64,000 nt of DNA from Dendrolimus kikuchii (lineage: Eukaryota; Arthropoda; Insecta; Lepidoptera; Lasiocampidae). The translations under genes were made by a program, and so were the position numbers. The DNA is taken from assembly GCA_019925095.2 (NCBI GenBank), contig CM034411.1, positions 7,772,001 through 7,836,000 of the forward strand, in the 5' to 3' direction. Under the pieces are notes generated by a model that was not told the DNA's origin, did not search any database, and worked only from the letters and a program-made list of their open reading frames with translations. Within the stretch, counting starts at the first letter, position 1, and every line of letters begins with the position of its first letter. Of the stretch, positions 1-11,650 are shown piece by piece.

Positions 1-1334
1 AAACTATAGAAAGTGTACTTTTAGTATGTACGTGGGCAGTGCAACAAACAACATTCTCGGGACAATATAACGAGTTAATTTAACAGTAAAAATGTTTTAG
101 AGGTTTTAATTAAGAATGTTGTCTCAACGCAGCGGTTGGAAGCGAGACCCCAAAACTAATAGGTGCCTATAAACTAGTAGTTTTAACGCAATAAATACCA
201 TCAAAGAGTATTTCATTAAGTATTGACTAATGAAATTAACTGTTGCTACAAGTAATAAACCCTAGTGTGGAAATTGGCTTAAAGTTGATTTGATCTATAA
301 TTCTGTAAGATGTGTAGTTCCATTTAATTTTTTAAATAATAAAACAGTTTTAATATATAGTCAACGATAATTGTATTTACGTTTTGAGAGTTTCGTAGCC
401 TTTAAGACAAAAACAAAATCATAGAATCAATCAATCACTCACTCAATCATACAATTGTCACTAAGTATTTTATCTGTGGGAACTGGCGTGAAGTTATGTA
501 TGTATGTATTTTATCTGTAATAAAGAATTCATTCATTCTCGTTCATTCGTCTGTTTATCTACGCCTGTATGATAGATATGGCAATTTTTTCCAACGAAAT
601 TTGAGGACATATTACTAAATCAGTATATATTGTAATAATACTAGTTACTTATTATTAAGTATTTAAGTTCTTTCATATGTTAATTTGTACTGCAGTGCCT
701 TATATATCATCTTTATAATTATTACATTTCTGCAAGTAAAGCTATTGAATTTGAAAATAAAAACTATTTATTATTTATTACATTTTTATCTTTATAACCC
801 AAAACCAATATTACATCAGTAAATACAGCTGAATTATACGAAATGTAGAAACAACTATGTTTTCTTTGGCCAAACCGAATCTCACCTGAGTAGCTGAATA
901 AACAAATACAAAATTTCAATTTGCCTGCCAGCCCTCCGTGGGTCCGGGCAAATCCCACTTTGATCGACTTCCCAGACCCTTGAATGATACCTAAACATGG
1001 GATACCAGGTAAAGGAAAACGGTTTTAAGAACTTTCCACAAAAAAAATCTGATAACAATAATGCATTATTGATTATTATTTCCTTAATTACGACCTAAAC
1101 CCAGTCACACTTCAATGTGGTTCAATTTGATATTATTATTAGGGAAGTAAATAATCAAATTCAAAATCAAAGGCTGAATTGCCAGTTTCCGTGGAAACTT
1201 TTGAATCTAAAGTATTAAAAAAACACTTCTCTATTAAAATTTGAAGTTATAATAAAATTTCAAGTAATTCAGAATTTTTATCTATAATATTATAAAATTC
1301 TAAATATGCCGTGTCTGTACATTGCAGCTATTTA
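1..1334. other. AT-rich non-coding stretch
   Basis: No reading frame here resembles a protein. The only recognisable item is the LINE tail fragment at 480-512. The reading frame on the minus strand near 764-958 has no recognisable motif. Confidence 0.6.
480..512 (+). repeat. LINE 3'-end remnant with (TATG)n tail
   Basis: The sequence GGAACTGGCGTGAAG followed by repeated TATG matches the last codons, stop (TGA) and simple-repeat tail of the LINE copies at 23995-24060 and, inverted, 62736-62912. Only the extreme 3' end is left. Confidence 0.6.
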
Positions 1335-1540
1335 AAAAACAACTGAAATAGACTATATAAACGACGGAGAACACGACGCAATTTTTTTTACTTTTCTTGT
1401 CTGTTCGGGATTCACGTAAAAACTACTGGACCGATTTCGATGCGGTTTTCGCTAATCAACAGCAAATTCTTAGACGTAAAATCTGCGCTACTTTTTATTT
1501 TGGGGATTCCACGGGATTATTTCTAAGAATTATTTAAAAT
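1335..1540 (+). repeat. Interspersed repeat, inverted partner at 42.1-42.3 kb
   Basis: Contains GGACCGATTTCGATGCGG, CACGTAAAAACTACTGG and CTATATAAACGACGGAGAAC. The same blocks occur in reverse complement at 42110-42330, so this is a dispersed repeat. The style (genotype-independent AT-rich body, 'ctactggaccgatttcga' block) is common to non-autonomous lepidopteran elements. I see no coding potential and cannot assign a class. Confidence 0.6.
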
Positions 1541-2311
1541 GGCCAAATTAAAAAATCGAATACTAATATGAGTTTCACTAATCGATAGCAAATTTAAGGT
1601 AATAACATGTGTGATATTTTTTTCATCCCGGGGGATTCCCCGGGAATTTTCCCGATAGTGGTTCGAATTTGTCCATGTGCATAATAGTTAGCTTATTCTG
1701 ACAGAGTTTTCACTAAAACGATAGGTTACATTCCTTTTTAAACGCTGCGGTATTTAGTCAAAACGTACATATATGTTACATATTTATAATTAAGATTTCG
1801 AATGATTGAAATATTCCATTTACGACTGATTTTCCAAACACCAGATTAACCTAATATTAAGGTGACGAAACTATAGAACTTTTTATTGATTCAATTATAT
1901 TTTCTATGTTTTAAATTTAGAGTTAAATTCCCAAAAGTAAGCAAATTGCCAACCAGTCGATTTTACAAGGCAACCGATAAAATCCCCAAATTCCAACAGT
2001 ATCTCGGATCCGCCGTAATCCTGGCAAAGCGAACCCTTGAAGGGTTAGTTATTCCGGACACACTTCGACATCCTCGCATTACCATATAAGTAATAGTTTT
2101 TGTTTATGTGTTGAATATACGAAAAGGGAGAGTCTGAATCAGGGCTTTGTAGTTTCGCACTGATTTCACTTTGAAAAATGGAGCTTAGTTTTGTCTACGA
2201 CAATGAAGACTTTACGTGATTTAGGTGACAGTTTCAAGGAGATAGACAATTTCCGAAGGCTTTAATGCAAATCACTACTCAGTAAGATTTGAAAATCTAT
2301 ACTCACATACC

Positions 2312-2475
2312 TTTTTTATTGTGAAGGTAGCAAACATGCAGACGGCCCATCTAATGAAAAGTGATTACCATCACCTTATAGATGTTTGTAATATGAGAGG
2401 CGAAGCCAATGCATTGCCAGTCTTTGAGTTGGTCTAGGAGGGATGAAATACAAACCCGGATACGATGCTGTCTTC
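2312..2475 (-). repeat. LINE/SINE 3' tail fragment
   Basis: On the minus strand this reads toward a terminal AATAAAAAA and carries GGTGATGGTAATCAC and GATGGGCCGTCTGCATG. These blocks match the 3' tail shared by the SINE-like copies (for example 55183-55503) and the LINE at 34975-35485. Diverged. Confidence 0.55.
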
Positions 2476-2484
2476 TCCTTCTGC

Positions 2485-3190
2485 GAGCGTGTCATGCGCC
2501 GGCGCTGGAGAGCGGGCTTCAAATTTCGGCTGCCGTGAGTAGGCGGCGCGGGTGGGTCCCTTGTAGAATAGGGTTCTCACCCACAATTATGCCGTCGAGA
2601 TGGGGGCGCGACGTATTCCGCACGTGCTCACCTCTCCTCCCGTGGGGCGAGTTATAAAAAAAGTAGTCCCCGGGCAGTGGATGTGGCATTCGAGACCCCC
2701 GCTTGCCAGGGCACACGGAGTTGGGATAATTTCCACTGTCGTAGCCCTGGCATAAGACGCAGGACGAAACACCCACAAGTTCTAGTGGGTATCACTTACT
2801 GCGGCGTGGCAATAGAATCTTTAGTTCTGCCTAGAGATGCTAGTGCCACCCCCGATCTGGCGAAACTCACACGAGCCGCGAATTGTTCCCATGTTTCTGT
2901 CGTTGTCGCGGCCTATAGGCCTCAATCGGAATCCCCTGGCTAAAAAAAAGATGGGATGGAATAAGGCCACTGAATGAGGAAGCGAAGTTGTTCCGCGCTC
3001 CCCATTCTGTCGCGGCGGGGTGCTTTGCGCACTGCGGTGACAATGGACGAGGCCGCCACGGCTGGCGCCTGCCAGGGCAGACGTCCAGCAGGCGATAGGC
3101 ATTCCCCGCGGCCCTGGCTATAAGCGAGTGGAAGGAACACGGGTATTCCGGCAGCAGGCCGGTGAATCTCTACGCACCCTTACCGTAAGT
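2485..3190 (+). repeat. GC-rich interspersed repeat block, probably two partial copies
   Basis: Much more GC-rich than its surroundings. Blocks such as TTCTGCGAGCG, GCGCTCACCTCTCCTCCCG, CAATGGACGAGGCCG, GCGGCCCTGGC and GTGGCAATAG recur in the same order at 26135-26560 and in part at 16995-17120. The blocks AATGGACGAGGCC...GCCCTGGC occur at 3040-3120 after a diverged equivalent at 2665-2760, which suggests a second partial copy. The short reading frames inside are products of GC content, not genes. Likely part of a retroelement UTR; class unknown. Confidence 0.6.
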
Positions 3191-3284
3191 GGATTTATCC
3201 TCGTCAAATTAAAAGAAGGAAGGATGGAATAAAGGTAATGGAATAATTTCCAGTTACCGCCAAAAACTCAAACGACATTTGCGA

Positions 3285-3440
3285 CATGTAAGCCTATTTT
3301 TTTTAAATAAAAAATAACCTACGTGTTATTTCAAACTACAGTCCATCTCTGTGCCAAATTTCATCCAGATCCATTCAGCCGTTCTGGCGTGATTGAGCAA
3401 CAAACATCTATCCAAACTTTCGCATTTATAATATAAGTTC
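3285..3440 (+). repeat. Retroelement-like tail repeat
   Basis: Has the pattern GTGCCAAATTTCATCCAGATCC ... CAGCCGTTCTGGCGTGATTG ... CATTTATAATATAAGT, a non-coding tail very common in lepidopteran genomes. Recognised from general knowledge of these repeats; no second copy of the same subtype was found in the window. Confidence 0.45.
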
Positions 3441-3699
3441 AGATATTATGGTCTATGACTAGTGGATTTACTTGAATCTATATACGAAACTAGTACATAC
3501 AATTTCCCGACTCAGCAATTTAGGTGAACACGCGCAACGAATAACTTTAACATCAGCACGAACGTCGCTTATCGAGGTAGCGGTCGCGCCTAGTCGCCGG
3601 TGCATATCAAGGCATCTCCATTATCTATATCAAGGGATAATAAATAAATCAAATTTAGCAATACAAAGTGTGTAGAATATTATTTTTATAAGATCTTGT

Positions 3700-3800
3700 C
3701 CATGCAAAGTTTGCTTGAAAGAGATTGCTTTAAGCAATAAGGCCGCCGACTGTACTTACTACCTTATGTACTAATCTAAGTCAATAAAGTCTGTTACTTT
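3700..3800 (+). repeat. LINE 3'-UTR-like repeat (AGCAATAAGGCCGCC family)
   Basis: GCTTGAAAGAGATTGCTTTAAGCAATAAGGCCGCC then CAATAAAGT. Related copies: 8318-8430 (+), 22353-22455 (-), 40048-40095 (-). The AATAAA near the end and the invariant small hairpin (GCTTTAAGC) suggest a retroelement 3' end. Confidence 0.5.
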
Positions 3801-4861
3801 TATTATGTTGGTGTACAATAGAGTATTGTTGTTGGTGCATGTAGTATAAATCCAGGACCCTACCACCTGATAGAGATTATTCTCAAAAAGACTTATTCTC
3901 TATCCAATGAGTTTAAAAACCTATAATACATTAAAACTGCATATTCGCCGTGTTTTATTACAGAAGTGACGAAATAAGCAATATCTTTGCTTTAAGAAAA
4001 ACACCCTCGAGTCCCACACAAATTGTCATAAAACACGTCTTAAAAATAAAACTGCGGCAGGTAAAATCAGGAGATCGACTATTAAGCTTAATATGGGACA
4101 TAACGATAACCGAGCCGTATATATGTAACGGATCGTAAAAACAGTGCCTGCGTGGCCACATAAACCCACCAACTTCGGTATCGGTTGAGGAAATACTCGT
4201 AAAAGTGCGACTTATAAAATGGGATGTTGCGAGAGATTTCAAAGTGAGTAACAACCTACCCGCAAAATATTTCATGTACCCTAGATTTGAGCTGAGATAA
4301 ATCAAAACGTTTATTTATTTGTTAACTCAACGGTCTATGCAAATTTATGTCTTGATTTTAAATATTAGAGTAAGCGAAGACTTCAATATTTTAAAAACTC
4401 TTGAACATACTTTTACTTCATCGCAAATAACAGTGCAAAGCCAAACGTCATCCTTTAATTTCCTGCCAAAGACTTTCTCGGTTTCAATATGGCTTTGCCC
4501 AATTTGTTATTCTAGCCAGTGTCAACAATTCATGAATACTCAAGTTAACAAATAATCTCATAGCACTAGGCGAATGATTCATGTAACAGTTTCAGGAAAA
4601 TATTATTATTTTTTACTGATACCGAACTAAGTTTATGCAGTTCTTGAAGCAGCTCACAAACACATTACACTAAACAATTGAGATTTCCAACACAAAACAA
4701 TCACTAATCTACAATATTTATTGTTCCTAATAAAGAAAAACTACACATTTATTGGAAATAAGTGGCAATTTTTACAGCAAAATATCACCCATTAAGTTCC
4801 CGTCAAAACTCCCGTTAGAACAATATTAAAACCATCCTATCTAATGTCTGTAATGCAGGTA
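3801..4861. other. AT-rich non-coding stretch
   Basis: Reading frames on both strands between 3950 and 4555 have no recognisable domain, no clear start context and low-complexity AT composition. Nothing supported. Confidence 0.5.
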
Positions 4862-5225
4862 TATATAAAAAATGTGTGTGTGTGAAGTTCACAGATAATT
4901 CTTCTCTAACTTTTATTAATATAAATATAATTCCTTTAACCTATATCCGTCAACATATTATAATTCAAAATAAACTTCTTAAATATCACTTTAAATTTTT
5001 CACTGTTTTAGTCGAAAAAATATTATTATCACTTTTATTTCGGTCCAAATTGGACCTATGTTTAATCATCAGTCTTATTGACTCTTTAATCTATGCTGCA
5101 CAGTGTAAAAGTCATATCTCATTCTCTCGCAGGCTTAGTCCTATAGATTTATGTATTTATCATTTATTAGTGACGTTTCTTCGAGTTCCAAATCACAACG
5201 ATTCTAAAGAATCAAAAATTATGTC
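4862..5225 (+). repeat. Interspersed repeat, copy A of a pair with 61885-62215
   Basis: Begins with a (TG)n run followed by AGTTCACA and later contains CTCATTCTCTCGCAGGCTTAG, TCTATAGATTT and CAAATCACAACGATTC, all repeated in the same order at 61885-62215. Part of the same family also flanks the SINE-like insertion at 21475-21970. No coding potential. Confidence 0.6.
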
Positions 5226-5740
5226 ACTTTTTGCAAACTTATAAAACTTTTTTCAATGAAAAATAACCATAACTCAATGTAATCCAGAACAGAGTTATTA
5301 ATGTCGACATGAAAAAAACACACACTGAAAAAAGGCCAACAAAACAAAACCATTCCACGTGTTCGTCACAACAAGAACAGACAATGATGTCGACTCCAAT
5401 CCACAGACATATGAAATCTATATTAATCTGCTCTATTTTCAAATATCATGTACCTAATTTAATAATTAGAACGGGACAGCCGTTATGTTTTTTAAAGATG
5501 TTTTTAGTCATGAATGAATACTATTGGAATCTCCAACAAAAAGTTTTTATATATTTGTGTGTATAGTACTGGTCAATAAATATAATGTTTGAATTTAGAA
5601 CATAGATGTTCTTTTGTTTCATGTTATGACATATATTTAAATCGTCATATATTCGCACGTGTAGTTTTAATTGTTAAAATCTTTACAGTCCAAAAAGTGT
5701 TTTACAAATACAAGTAGGTCTGTTATAGACATATCACTTA
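5226..5740. other. AT-rich stretch without recognised features
   Basis: No repeat match inside the window and no protein-like reading frame. Confidence 0.5.
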
Positions 5741-5741
5741 T

Positions 5742-6180
5742 TTCCTCTTTTTTATAGCTGGAGTACAGCAAACAGGCTGACGGCCCACCTGTTAGAAATC
5801 GGTTACCGGCATCTACGGACGTTTGCGACACCGGAGATGTTACAACTACTTCCGTCCTCGAAGAAATTTGGCAAAAATGGAACCCTTTATACAATTGGGT
5901 ATGTGGCAATTTGTTTAAATCCGATTGAGAACTTACCATCGCAGTGTGTGGCCTTGGCCACGTTGGGGTGACCCTAAAACCCCTCGATGTTCCGTCCTTC
6001 GCCTTATACTAGGACCATAAATATACGACTAACCATTCTGCGGGCCCTGACAGTCGCATATCCGGCTGCCACAAGAATTCCGATTGGCTACAGACTCAGA
6101 CCTACAATTTGGTTGAAACTAGGTTGACGGGTTAAAAGAGCCCAGCAGACGTCTGTGCCTTTTTTGGAGACTAGACTAAA
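5742..6180 (-). repeat. Diverged retroelement tail plus GC-richer body
   Basis: 5742-5830 carries AACAGGCTGACGGCCCACCTG and GGTTACCGGCATC, the 3' tail of the SINE/LINE family on the minus strand. 5935-6010 (GGGGTGACCCTAAAACCCCTCG and GTTCCGTCCTTCGCC) is the reverse complement of the GC-rich family seen at 26400-26450 and 17020-17060. The adjacency suggests both belong to one degraded LINE. Confidence 0.5.
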
Positions 6181-6608
6181 AGTAAATTTTTCATAAAGAT
6201 CGCAAGTGGCTAGATCCGTAAATAATACTAAGCTATATTTAAAAAATAAAGATTAGATGGGCCATTACTACCTTTCAAAAATCGAAACAATACTGGCCAA
6301 ACAAGCTTATACAAAATTAAAAGTAAAAAGAAATCCTCCTTCATTATAATTCCATTAACAAAAAAAGGCAGGGTTGCCCAACACTCGGTTCCATTTAAAA
6401 AGATAGACAACCTTTAACCCGCGGACGTTTTGTGGGCGTGTCACGCTGCCATTGTAACACTTCTGAGCTATTTCAAGTGTCAAATTAATGATCCAAAACA
6501 CTGAAGCGCTAGTTGCGACCCCGTTTTCTACCTCCTTCGTAGTGTGGTATAAATAAAAATTTGTACAAAAAAAATGGCCACTTTATCGTGCTGTATCTGT
6601 TAAATAGT

Positions 6609-6690
6609 AATGGCCGATTCCTATATCTTACTCATTCACTTGTCTGACCATCGGTTGAATTTGGACATTACTAGTATGGAGCTTACTTAA
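6609..6690 (+). repeat. Truncated copy of the TGGCCGGTTCC MITE
   Basis: TGGCCGATTCCTATAT ... CATCGGTTGAATTTGGACATTAC ... TATGGAGCTTA matches the left two-thirds of the MITE at 22019-22155; the right inverted end is missing. Confidence 0.55.
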
Positions 6691-7540
6691 TTACAAGCTT
6701 TTATTTAACTTGCAATGGATGTTTGTATGTATGTAAATTCGGGTGGAATCTTGCAAGTTGAATTTGACCAACTTCCCGGTTTCCGATTGAGCTGCAATTT
6801 TGCACGCATATGTGTATCGCGTGACAATGCAATAATATGGTACCATGGAGCTGATCTGATGATGGGAGTCGAAGGTGGCCATAGGAACTCCTATACCAAA
6901 CAAGATAGACCCGTCGTGTTTGGGCTCGTTTTACTTGTCTGGGCTAGCACTCTACTGCTACATGATATCCAGGATCTCAAAAGCTTGTATTTAAAAACCT
7001 TTTTAAAAAAGTTTATTAATAATTTAAAACACTTACACCGTACGATTAATTTAGTCAAAATAACTAAACCCACTATTACAATTTTTGTTTCTCTCTATCT
7101 TCTACGAGCTTCCCTCATTCATGCGAATCAAAATGAGCAAGTTGGTGGGCGGGCGTGTTAAAAGCATTGTCTGTACAAGGCCTTAGGTTGACAAATGTTC
7201 GTAATGATGATAGTTTTAAAAATTACAATATTCATATATCATTGGCGACAATAGCCGACAATGATGATTGATGATAGATAAGAAATATAAAAAATGATGT
7301 TCAATGTTCACACTTTAACGCTAGAAATAAATGATTATTATAAATAAATTGATTGTTGTAGGCGCCTATTGAAACAAAAAATCTAGATCAAAAGAAGCTA
7401 TAAATGACTTTCATGTTATATTATATATATTATAACTGTAAGTACTGTAGACCTGTTTCAAGAGTGATAAACACATTCCTGGTCAAAAACTTTTTATTTA
7501 CATTTTCACACCACTATTCATTAATATGCATAAACTTATC
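6691..7540. other. Repeat-like then AT-rich stretch
   Basis: 6715-6960 contains phrases (ACTTCCCGGTTTCCGAT, GAGCTGCAATTTTGCACGC, GGTGGCCATAGGAACTCCTAT) that I recognise as a non-coding lepidopteran repeat, so the 148-codon open frame over it is probably accidental. 6960-7540 shows nothing. Confidence 0.4.
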
Positions 7541-7541
7541 C

Positions 7542-7549
7542 ATAACAAC
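7542..7549. repeat. Target-site duplication, left copy
   Basis: ATAACAAC; identical to 8302-8309 and directly abutting the hAT-type element. Confidence 0.85.
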
Positions 7550-8301
7550 TAGGGATGGGCCGAATGTGGTTTGAACCGAATACGAACTTTGGCCGAACAT
7601 TTGGTTAAAACAAAATATTCAGCCGAACTTCGGTTTAATTTTGCCACTATTTCACGAAAGTGACACGTACTTACTTGTTGATGTCGTGACTTGATAACGC
7701 CTAATCTTTGACATTTTTACACCATAACTTGCCTCTGATAAATTACGTGGATAAAAGAATAGACTTTTAGACCTTTGATTGAAAAATTTTTTTTATAATT
7801 CTAAATTCTAAATGTTTAGTTCGTAAAAAAGTGATTTCAATTAAAATATTTTTTTTATTTGCTGATGTCTCTTAGAAGTGTTTTTTTTTATTATATTCCA
7901 GTTACGCATTATTATTAAGCAGTTACACTACTTACTTACTTATGTATATAATGATAAGTTTTTTCAGTTTTGATTTAATTTGATGTCTATTTAATTAGGT
8001 AAAGACTCTTCAATTAAGAAGAGCTAATTTTATTTAATTTTTATCACATTGCATGTTAAGGTTTATATGTTTCTAACTGAAATAAATGACCATGGGTATA
8101 TAAAAGCTCGATTATATTTTACGTTTAAGATAGGATATGATTTCTATTAGTTTCAGTCAAAATAGTGCAAGTAGGTATTTTACTTTTATCTTGAACCGAA
8201 TGTTCGGCATTTAAACCGAATTTCAGCCGAATGCCGAAGTTCGGCTCAAGTTGCCGAAATTCGGCCAAACCGAATGTAAAACGAAATTCAGCCCATCCCT
8301 G
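7550..8301. mobile_element. Non-autonomous hAT-type element (MITE), 752 bp
   Basis: Ends are TAGGGATGGGC on the left and the reverse complement of CAGGGATGGGCT on the right, close to the CAGGG-type ends of hAT transposons. The 8 bp ATAACAAC sit immediately outside both ends (7542-7549 and 8302-8309), exactly the hAT target-duplication length. Near both ends there are many copies of GCCGAA/TTCGGC on both strands (7560-7640, 8190-8275), the usual arrangement of sub-terminal transposase-binding repeats. The centre is AT-rich and has no transposase, so the element depended on a transposase made elsewhere. The perfect target duplication indicates a fairly recent insertion. Confidence 0.85.
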
Positions 8302-8309
8302 ATAACAAC
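8302..8309. repeat. Target-site duplication, right copy
   Basis: ATAACAAC; identical to 7542-7549. Confidence 0.85.
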
Positions 8310-8317
8310 AGGTTATC

Positions 8318-8430
8318 TGAAAGAGATCGCTGTAAGCGATAACATCGCCCCTTTTTGATATGTTTTTAAGGTCCGATTTAATGTTCATCAGGTAAAAATT
8401 ATATATGAAATGAATGATAAAGTTCATAAT
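8318..8430 (+). repeat. LINE 3'-UTR-like repeat
   Basis: TGAAAGAGATCGCTGTAAGCGATAACATCGCC matches the family at 3700-3800. It starts 8 bp after the hAT-type element's right target duplication, so that element may have inserted beside or into an older retroelement tail. Confidence 0.5.
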
Positions 8431-9324
8431 CTGTCTGAATAGGTAGTAGGTACATAACTGAAACAGGTGAACTATTGTTATTATTATTTGTACAACTGCA
8501 ATTTTAGTTTTTTTTAGAGCTGATTTTTAATGACTTATAAAGCGGCCAGTTTTGTGCAAAAGCTTAGTAAAATTGATACGTAGCTAGATATTATTATACT
8601 GGTAGATGTAAAACATGGCATAAGTTCCACTTTATTTTAACACTTTTTATATTCGAAGGCCCCCAGATATAAGTTATGCGAAGATAGAAAATTCAAATTA
8701 TATTTGTATTATTAATTAATTATGTGATTGTTTCACTTTTGGATTATCGTCTTAGAATTTAATTGACATAACTTTTGACTAGACCTGCGGGAAACTCATG
8801 GAACTAACTTCACTCGAAGCGCATATTAGTTTTGCGCCTTTTCCGATTCCGAACCCAGTATTGCAACATTGACTGGTTGATATTGTAAAAAGTTTTATAA
8901 CACGACATTCGTAACTGCTTATAACTTAAACCACACAATTACGTGTGCTCTGCAGTATTGTGCAACCGATGGTACGTGGATAATCTAATCGGTGTGGGTA
9001 TCTTGAACTTTTGCACGTTATGCACGGTTACGAGATGGAATGGAATTGCTCCAATAGCTCCAAACGCGCTGACTTGCTCGTTGCTATTCACGAGTAGTTC
9101 AACGTAATTAATTACTGTCAGTTTCTTTTGGAATGCTTAGTTTGATTTCAAAATTGAGTATTGGTGTTTTAAGTTAGTGTTGAAGGAGCTTATATGAGCA
9201 AGTGAAGTAATCCTGGGATCTCATTATATTTGATTCTAGCGCTGGCCACTTTCCTGCTTACTGCCGTGGAAGTAGACATAGTGTAAGGCATATTACATAA
9301 GTTTAATGATTAACAACTAGTAAA
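8431..9324. other. AT-rich stretch without recognised features
   Basis: No protein-like frame, no copy elsewhere in the window. Confidence 0.5.
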
Positions 9325-9713
9325 TCTATATATATAAAAATCAATTGCTGTGCGTTAGTTAGTCTCGCTAGAACTCGAGAACGGCTGGACTGATTTTGGT
9401 TTTGAATTATTTGTGAAAGTCCAGGGAAAGTTTAAAAGGTGAGCAATTATGAAAAAAATGCTTGGAATATAGTAAAAACAACAATTTCGCTTTCCCTTAT
9501 AAACTATTCCTACCTGTGAAACATTTGATATTCGTCCCGTCGTTTAGAAATCAGTTAAATTTAAGACGTTCAGAAATCAAATTAAATTTAAAAGTGATTT
9601 TTTTCATTTTTTGGTTTTGAATGTCAAACGTTTGATGTTCGTCCCGTCGTTCAGAAATCAACGTTTTTTATTTATTGATTCTAAGGCGGTACGAAGTTTG
9701 CCGGGTCAGCTAG
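9325..9713 (+). mobile_element. Complete non-autonomous Helitron, 389 bp
   Basis: Begins TCTATATATATAAAAATC and ends GCCGGGTCAGCTAG, with host A before and host T after, the canonical Helitron arrangement (5' TC, 3' CTRR, insertion between A and T, no target duplication). Just inside the 3' end, GGCGGTACGAAGTTTGCC forms an imperfect hairpin about 10 bases from CTAG. The 5' region (TCTCGCTAGAACTCGAGAACGGCTGG) is the signature of a very common lepidopteran Helitron family. Two near-identical blocks (TTTGATATTCGTCCCGTCGTTTAGAAATCA-like, at 9526-9556 and 9632-9660) form an internal duplication. No Rep/helicase is encoded, so it is non-autonomous. Confidence 0.85.
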
Positions 9714-10373
9714 TACCCTATAAAAAATCCACAACACAATCGTGGCTTATGTTGTTCGAAAATACATAATATTTCACTCAAAGTTATCAAATTTGTACGA
9801 TTATAAGCCTGAAATATTTTTGTGCGTTCAATAAGAAGCTGTACGAGTATAAAAGAATTTTATTCACACCACATAAAAAACCTCTTGTTATGCGAAAGTC
9901 CGGGCATGGAATTTTTGGTATAACCCGATGACCGTGTCCCGGGCCTGCCATGACACGTTTGACCCAATTTTCTAAATCTGCCCACGGCGTTCCCGGGCGT
10001 TACGACACTCTCAATTAGTTCGCCAAGGTACATATCGATGGTGTTGGTGGTATTCGGTTTTATGGTGTCACGTTTAATTTTACCTTATTCTGCTATGTAA
10101 GTTGTTAGATGTTAAGCTAATCATTCCATAGTACTAAAGCTTGATTGGCACATATCGTCAAGTGGTAACTTTTTTCAAATATTCTGCAAAATTCAAAGTC
10201 GTGAAGTTTTTTATAAATACTTTTAACTTAACATTTCCGAAATTAAATTGTTTTCGATTAGATGCTTATTTTGCACTCAAAAAACGACAGTGGATGTTTG
10301 TCACATGTGCGGAACCTGTCATTGTGCGTAGACTGCCAAGCACTTACCAAATTTATCCAGATTCCACTTTACG

Positions 10374-10375
<2 letters not shown>
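9714..10375. other. Non-coding stretch
   Basis: Moderate GC around 9895-10020 but no repeat partner and no recognised frame. Confidence 0.5.
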
Positions 10376-10447
<72 letters not shown>

Positions 10448-10501
10448 GTATATAAATGTGTATATATGTGTATATATGTATATATATGTATATATATATA
10501 T
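10376..10501. repeat. (TA)n microsatellite, interrupted at its 3' half
   Basis: Pure TA dinucleotide to about 10437, then TATATG/TATGTG variants to 10501. Reading frames through it (long YI/IY runs) are artefacts. Could extrude as a cruciform and is liable to length error in assembly. Confidence 0.95.
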
Positions 10502-11463
10502 GGTCAGATAAGTTCAAACAATATCTTTAGAAGCTTTAATTATTAATATTTTGATATAACTTTATGAAGAGGGGAAAAAACGTCTTTTATTTTACATTTC
10601 TATATTCTGAATCACATTTTTTTTAAATACAATGACAAATAATAAAAGCAACAACTTATCAAACCCTATGGTACAAACATGGAGGTTCTATTTCGAACAT
10701 GTATTATGCTCCTATAATTTTTACAAATTATTATTAATATAATTTACCATGTATACTAACTAGCTTGTGTCCATGGCTTCACTCGCGATATATAAAACGT
10801 AATAATGTTTTTATGTAAATAAAATAGAGCCATTCATTACATACAAGGGGTTTGACCAGCGGAACATCTGGTTTGTGATAAGAATTTTAAATTTTATAAA
10901 CCATGAATATTTTTAAAAAGCTGAAAACTTATTAATGTATGAAAAAGAAATAAAATTTATTCATTCTTATAACCATAACAAATAATACAAAATTTTAATT
11001 AAAACTCAAGTATATTCAGGAACATTTCTCATAATTTAAAACAGGATTATTTTCTAGTCATCGGTAAATATTGAATATACACGTTAATTAGTAAACTAAA
11101 CAAAACGTAGAACAATTTCTAAGCAGAGTTAACATCATGAATAATTAATTTACCAAAGAGCCTATATATAGCACGTGGTGTCTTTGGAGTTGCATTATTA
11201 CCATTGGCATGATAATCACGTACCAGGGAGGTACGTTTAATTCAAGGATGGCATTGTGATTTCTAACTATGTTATCAATGCACACAGCGAAGAGCTTTTA
11301 TCCACAAACACAAGAAGCAAAAACGTATCTCAAATATGCTCCTAACTCTCATATTAATAGATAACGCTGAACGTCTCTACTTCTCTTGTTTCCAATGTTT
11401 TATTATTTAAAAAAAATGATTAAATCAGTTTAACTTTAATAATTTTTTCAATAATGGTAATTA
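10502..11463. other. AT-rich stretch
   Basis: Near 10757 an ACTAGCTTGTGTCCATGGCTTCACTCGCG phrase resembles the start of the ACTAGC...CGCG repeat at 27915, but is too diverged to delimit. Otherwise nothing. Confidence 0.4.
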
Positions 11464-11650
11464 ATAGTCCATAAAGGATCCACTGCTAGGCTTAAGCCTC
11501 CCATTTCATAGGAAAACGGACAGCAAACACGCTACGCTTGTCCAAGGTGGACTGGCGGGTTTGCACATCGGTTATCTCGGTGTGCAGGTTTCATCACGAT
11601 ATTTTCCCTCACCCTTATAGCACGTGGAAATTATAACAATATACATACAT
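11464..11650 (-). repeat. SINE family 2, body and tail, head missing
   Basis: Reverse complement carries AATATCGTGATGAAACCTGCACACC, GAGATAACCGATGTGC, CCACCTTGGACAAGCG and GCCTAGCAGTGGATCC, matching 52870-53036 in order. The tRNA-like head present at 52771 is absent here. Confidence 0.7.

Noticed and set aside
2409..3140. Several overlapping frames on both strands in the GC-rich block
   Set aside because: Open because of GC content; the sequence is a dispersed repeat and the frames are not conserved in the 26-kb copy.
6715..7161. 148-codon open frame with a membrane-like segment
   Set aside because: The first half lies on sequence I recognise as a non-coding lepidopteran repeat, and the second half is AT-rich low-complexity sequence; no domain is visible.
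10141..10546. Frames of about 100 codons with long isoleucine-tyrosine runs
   Set aside because: They are translations of the (TA)n microsatellite.
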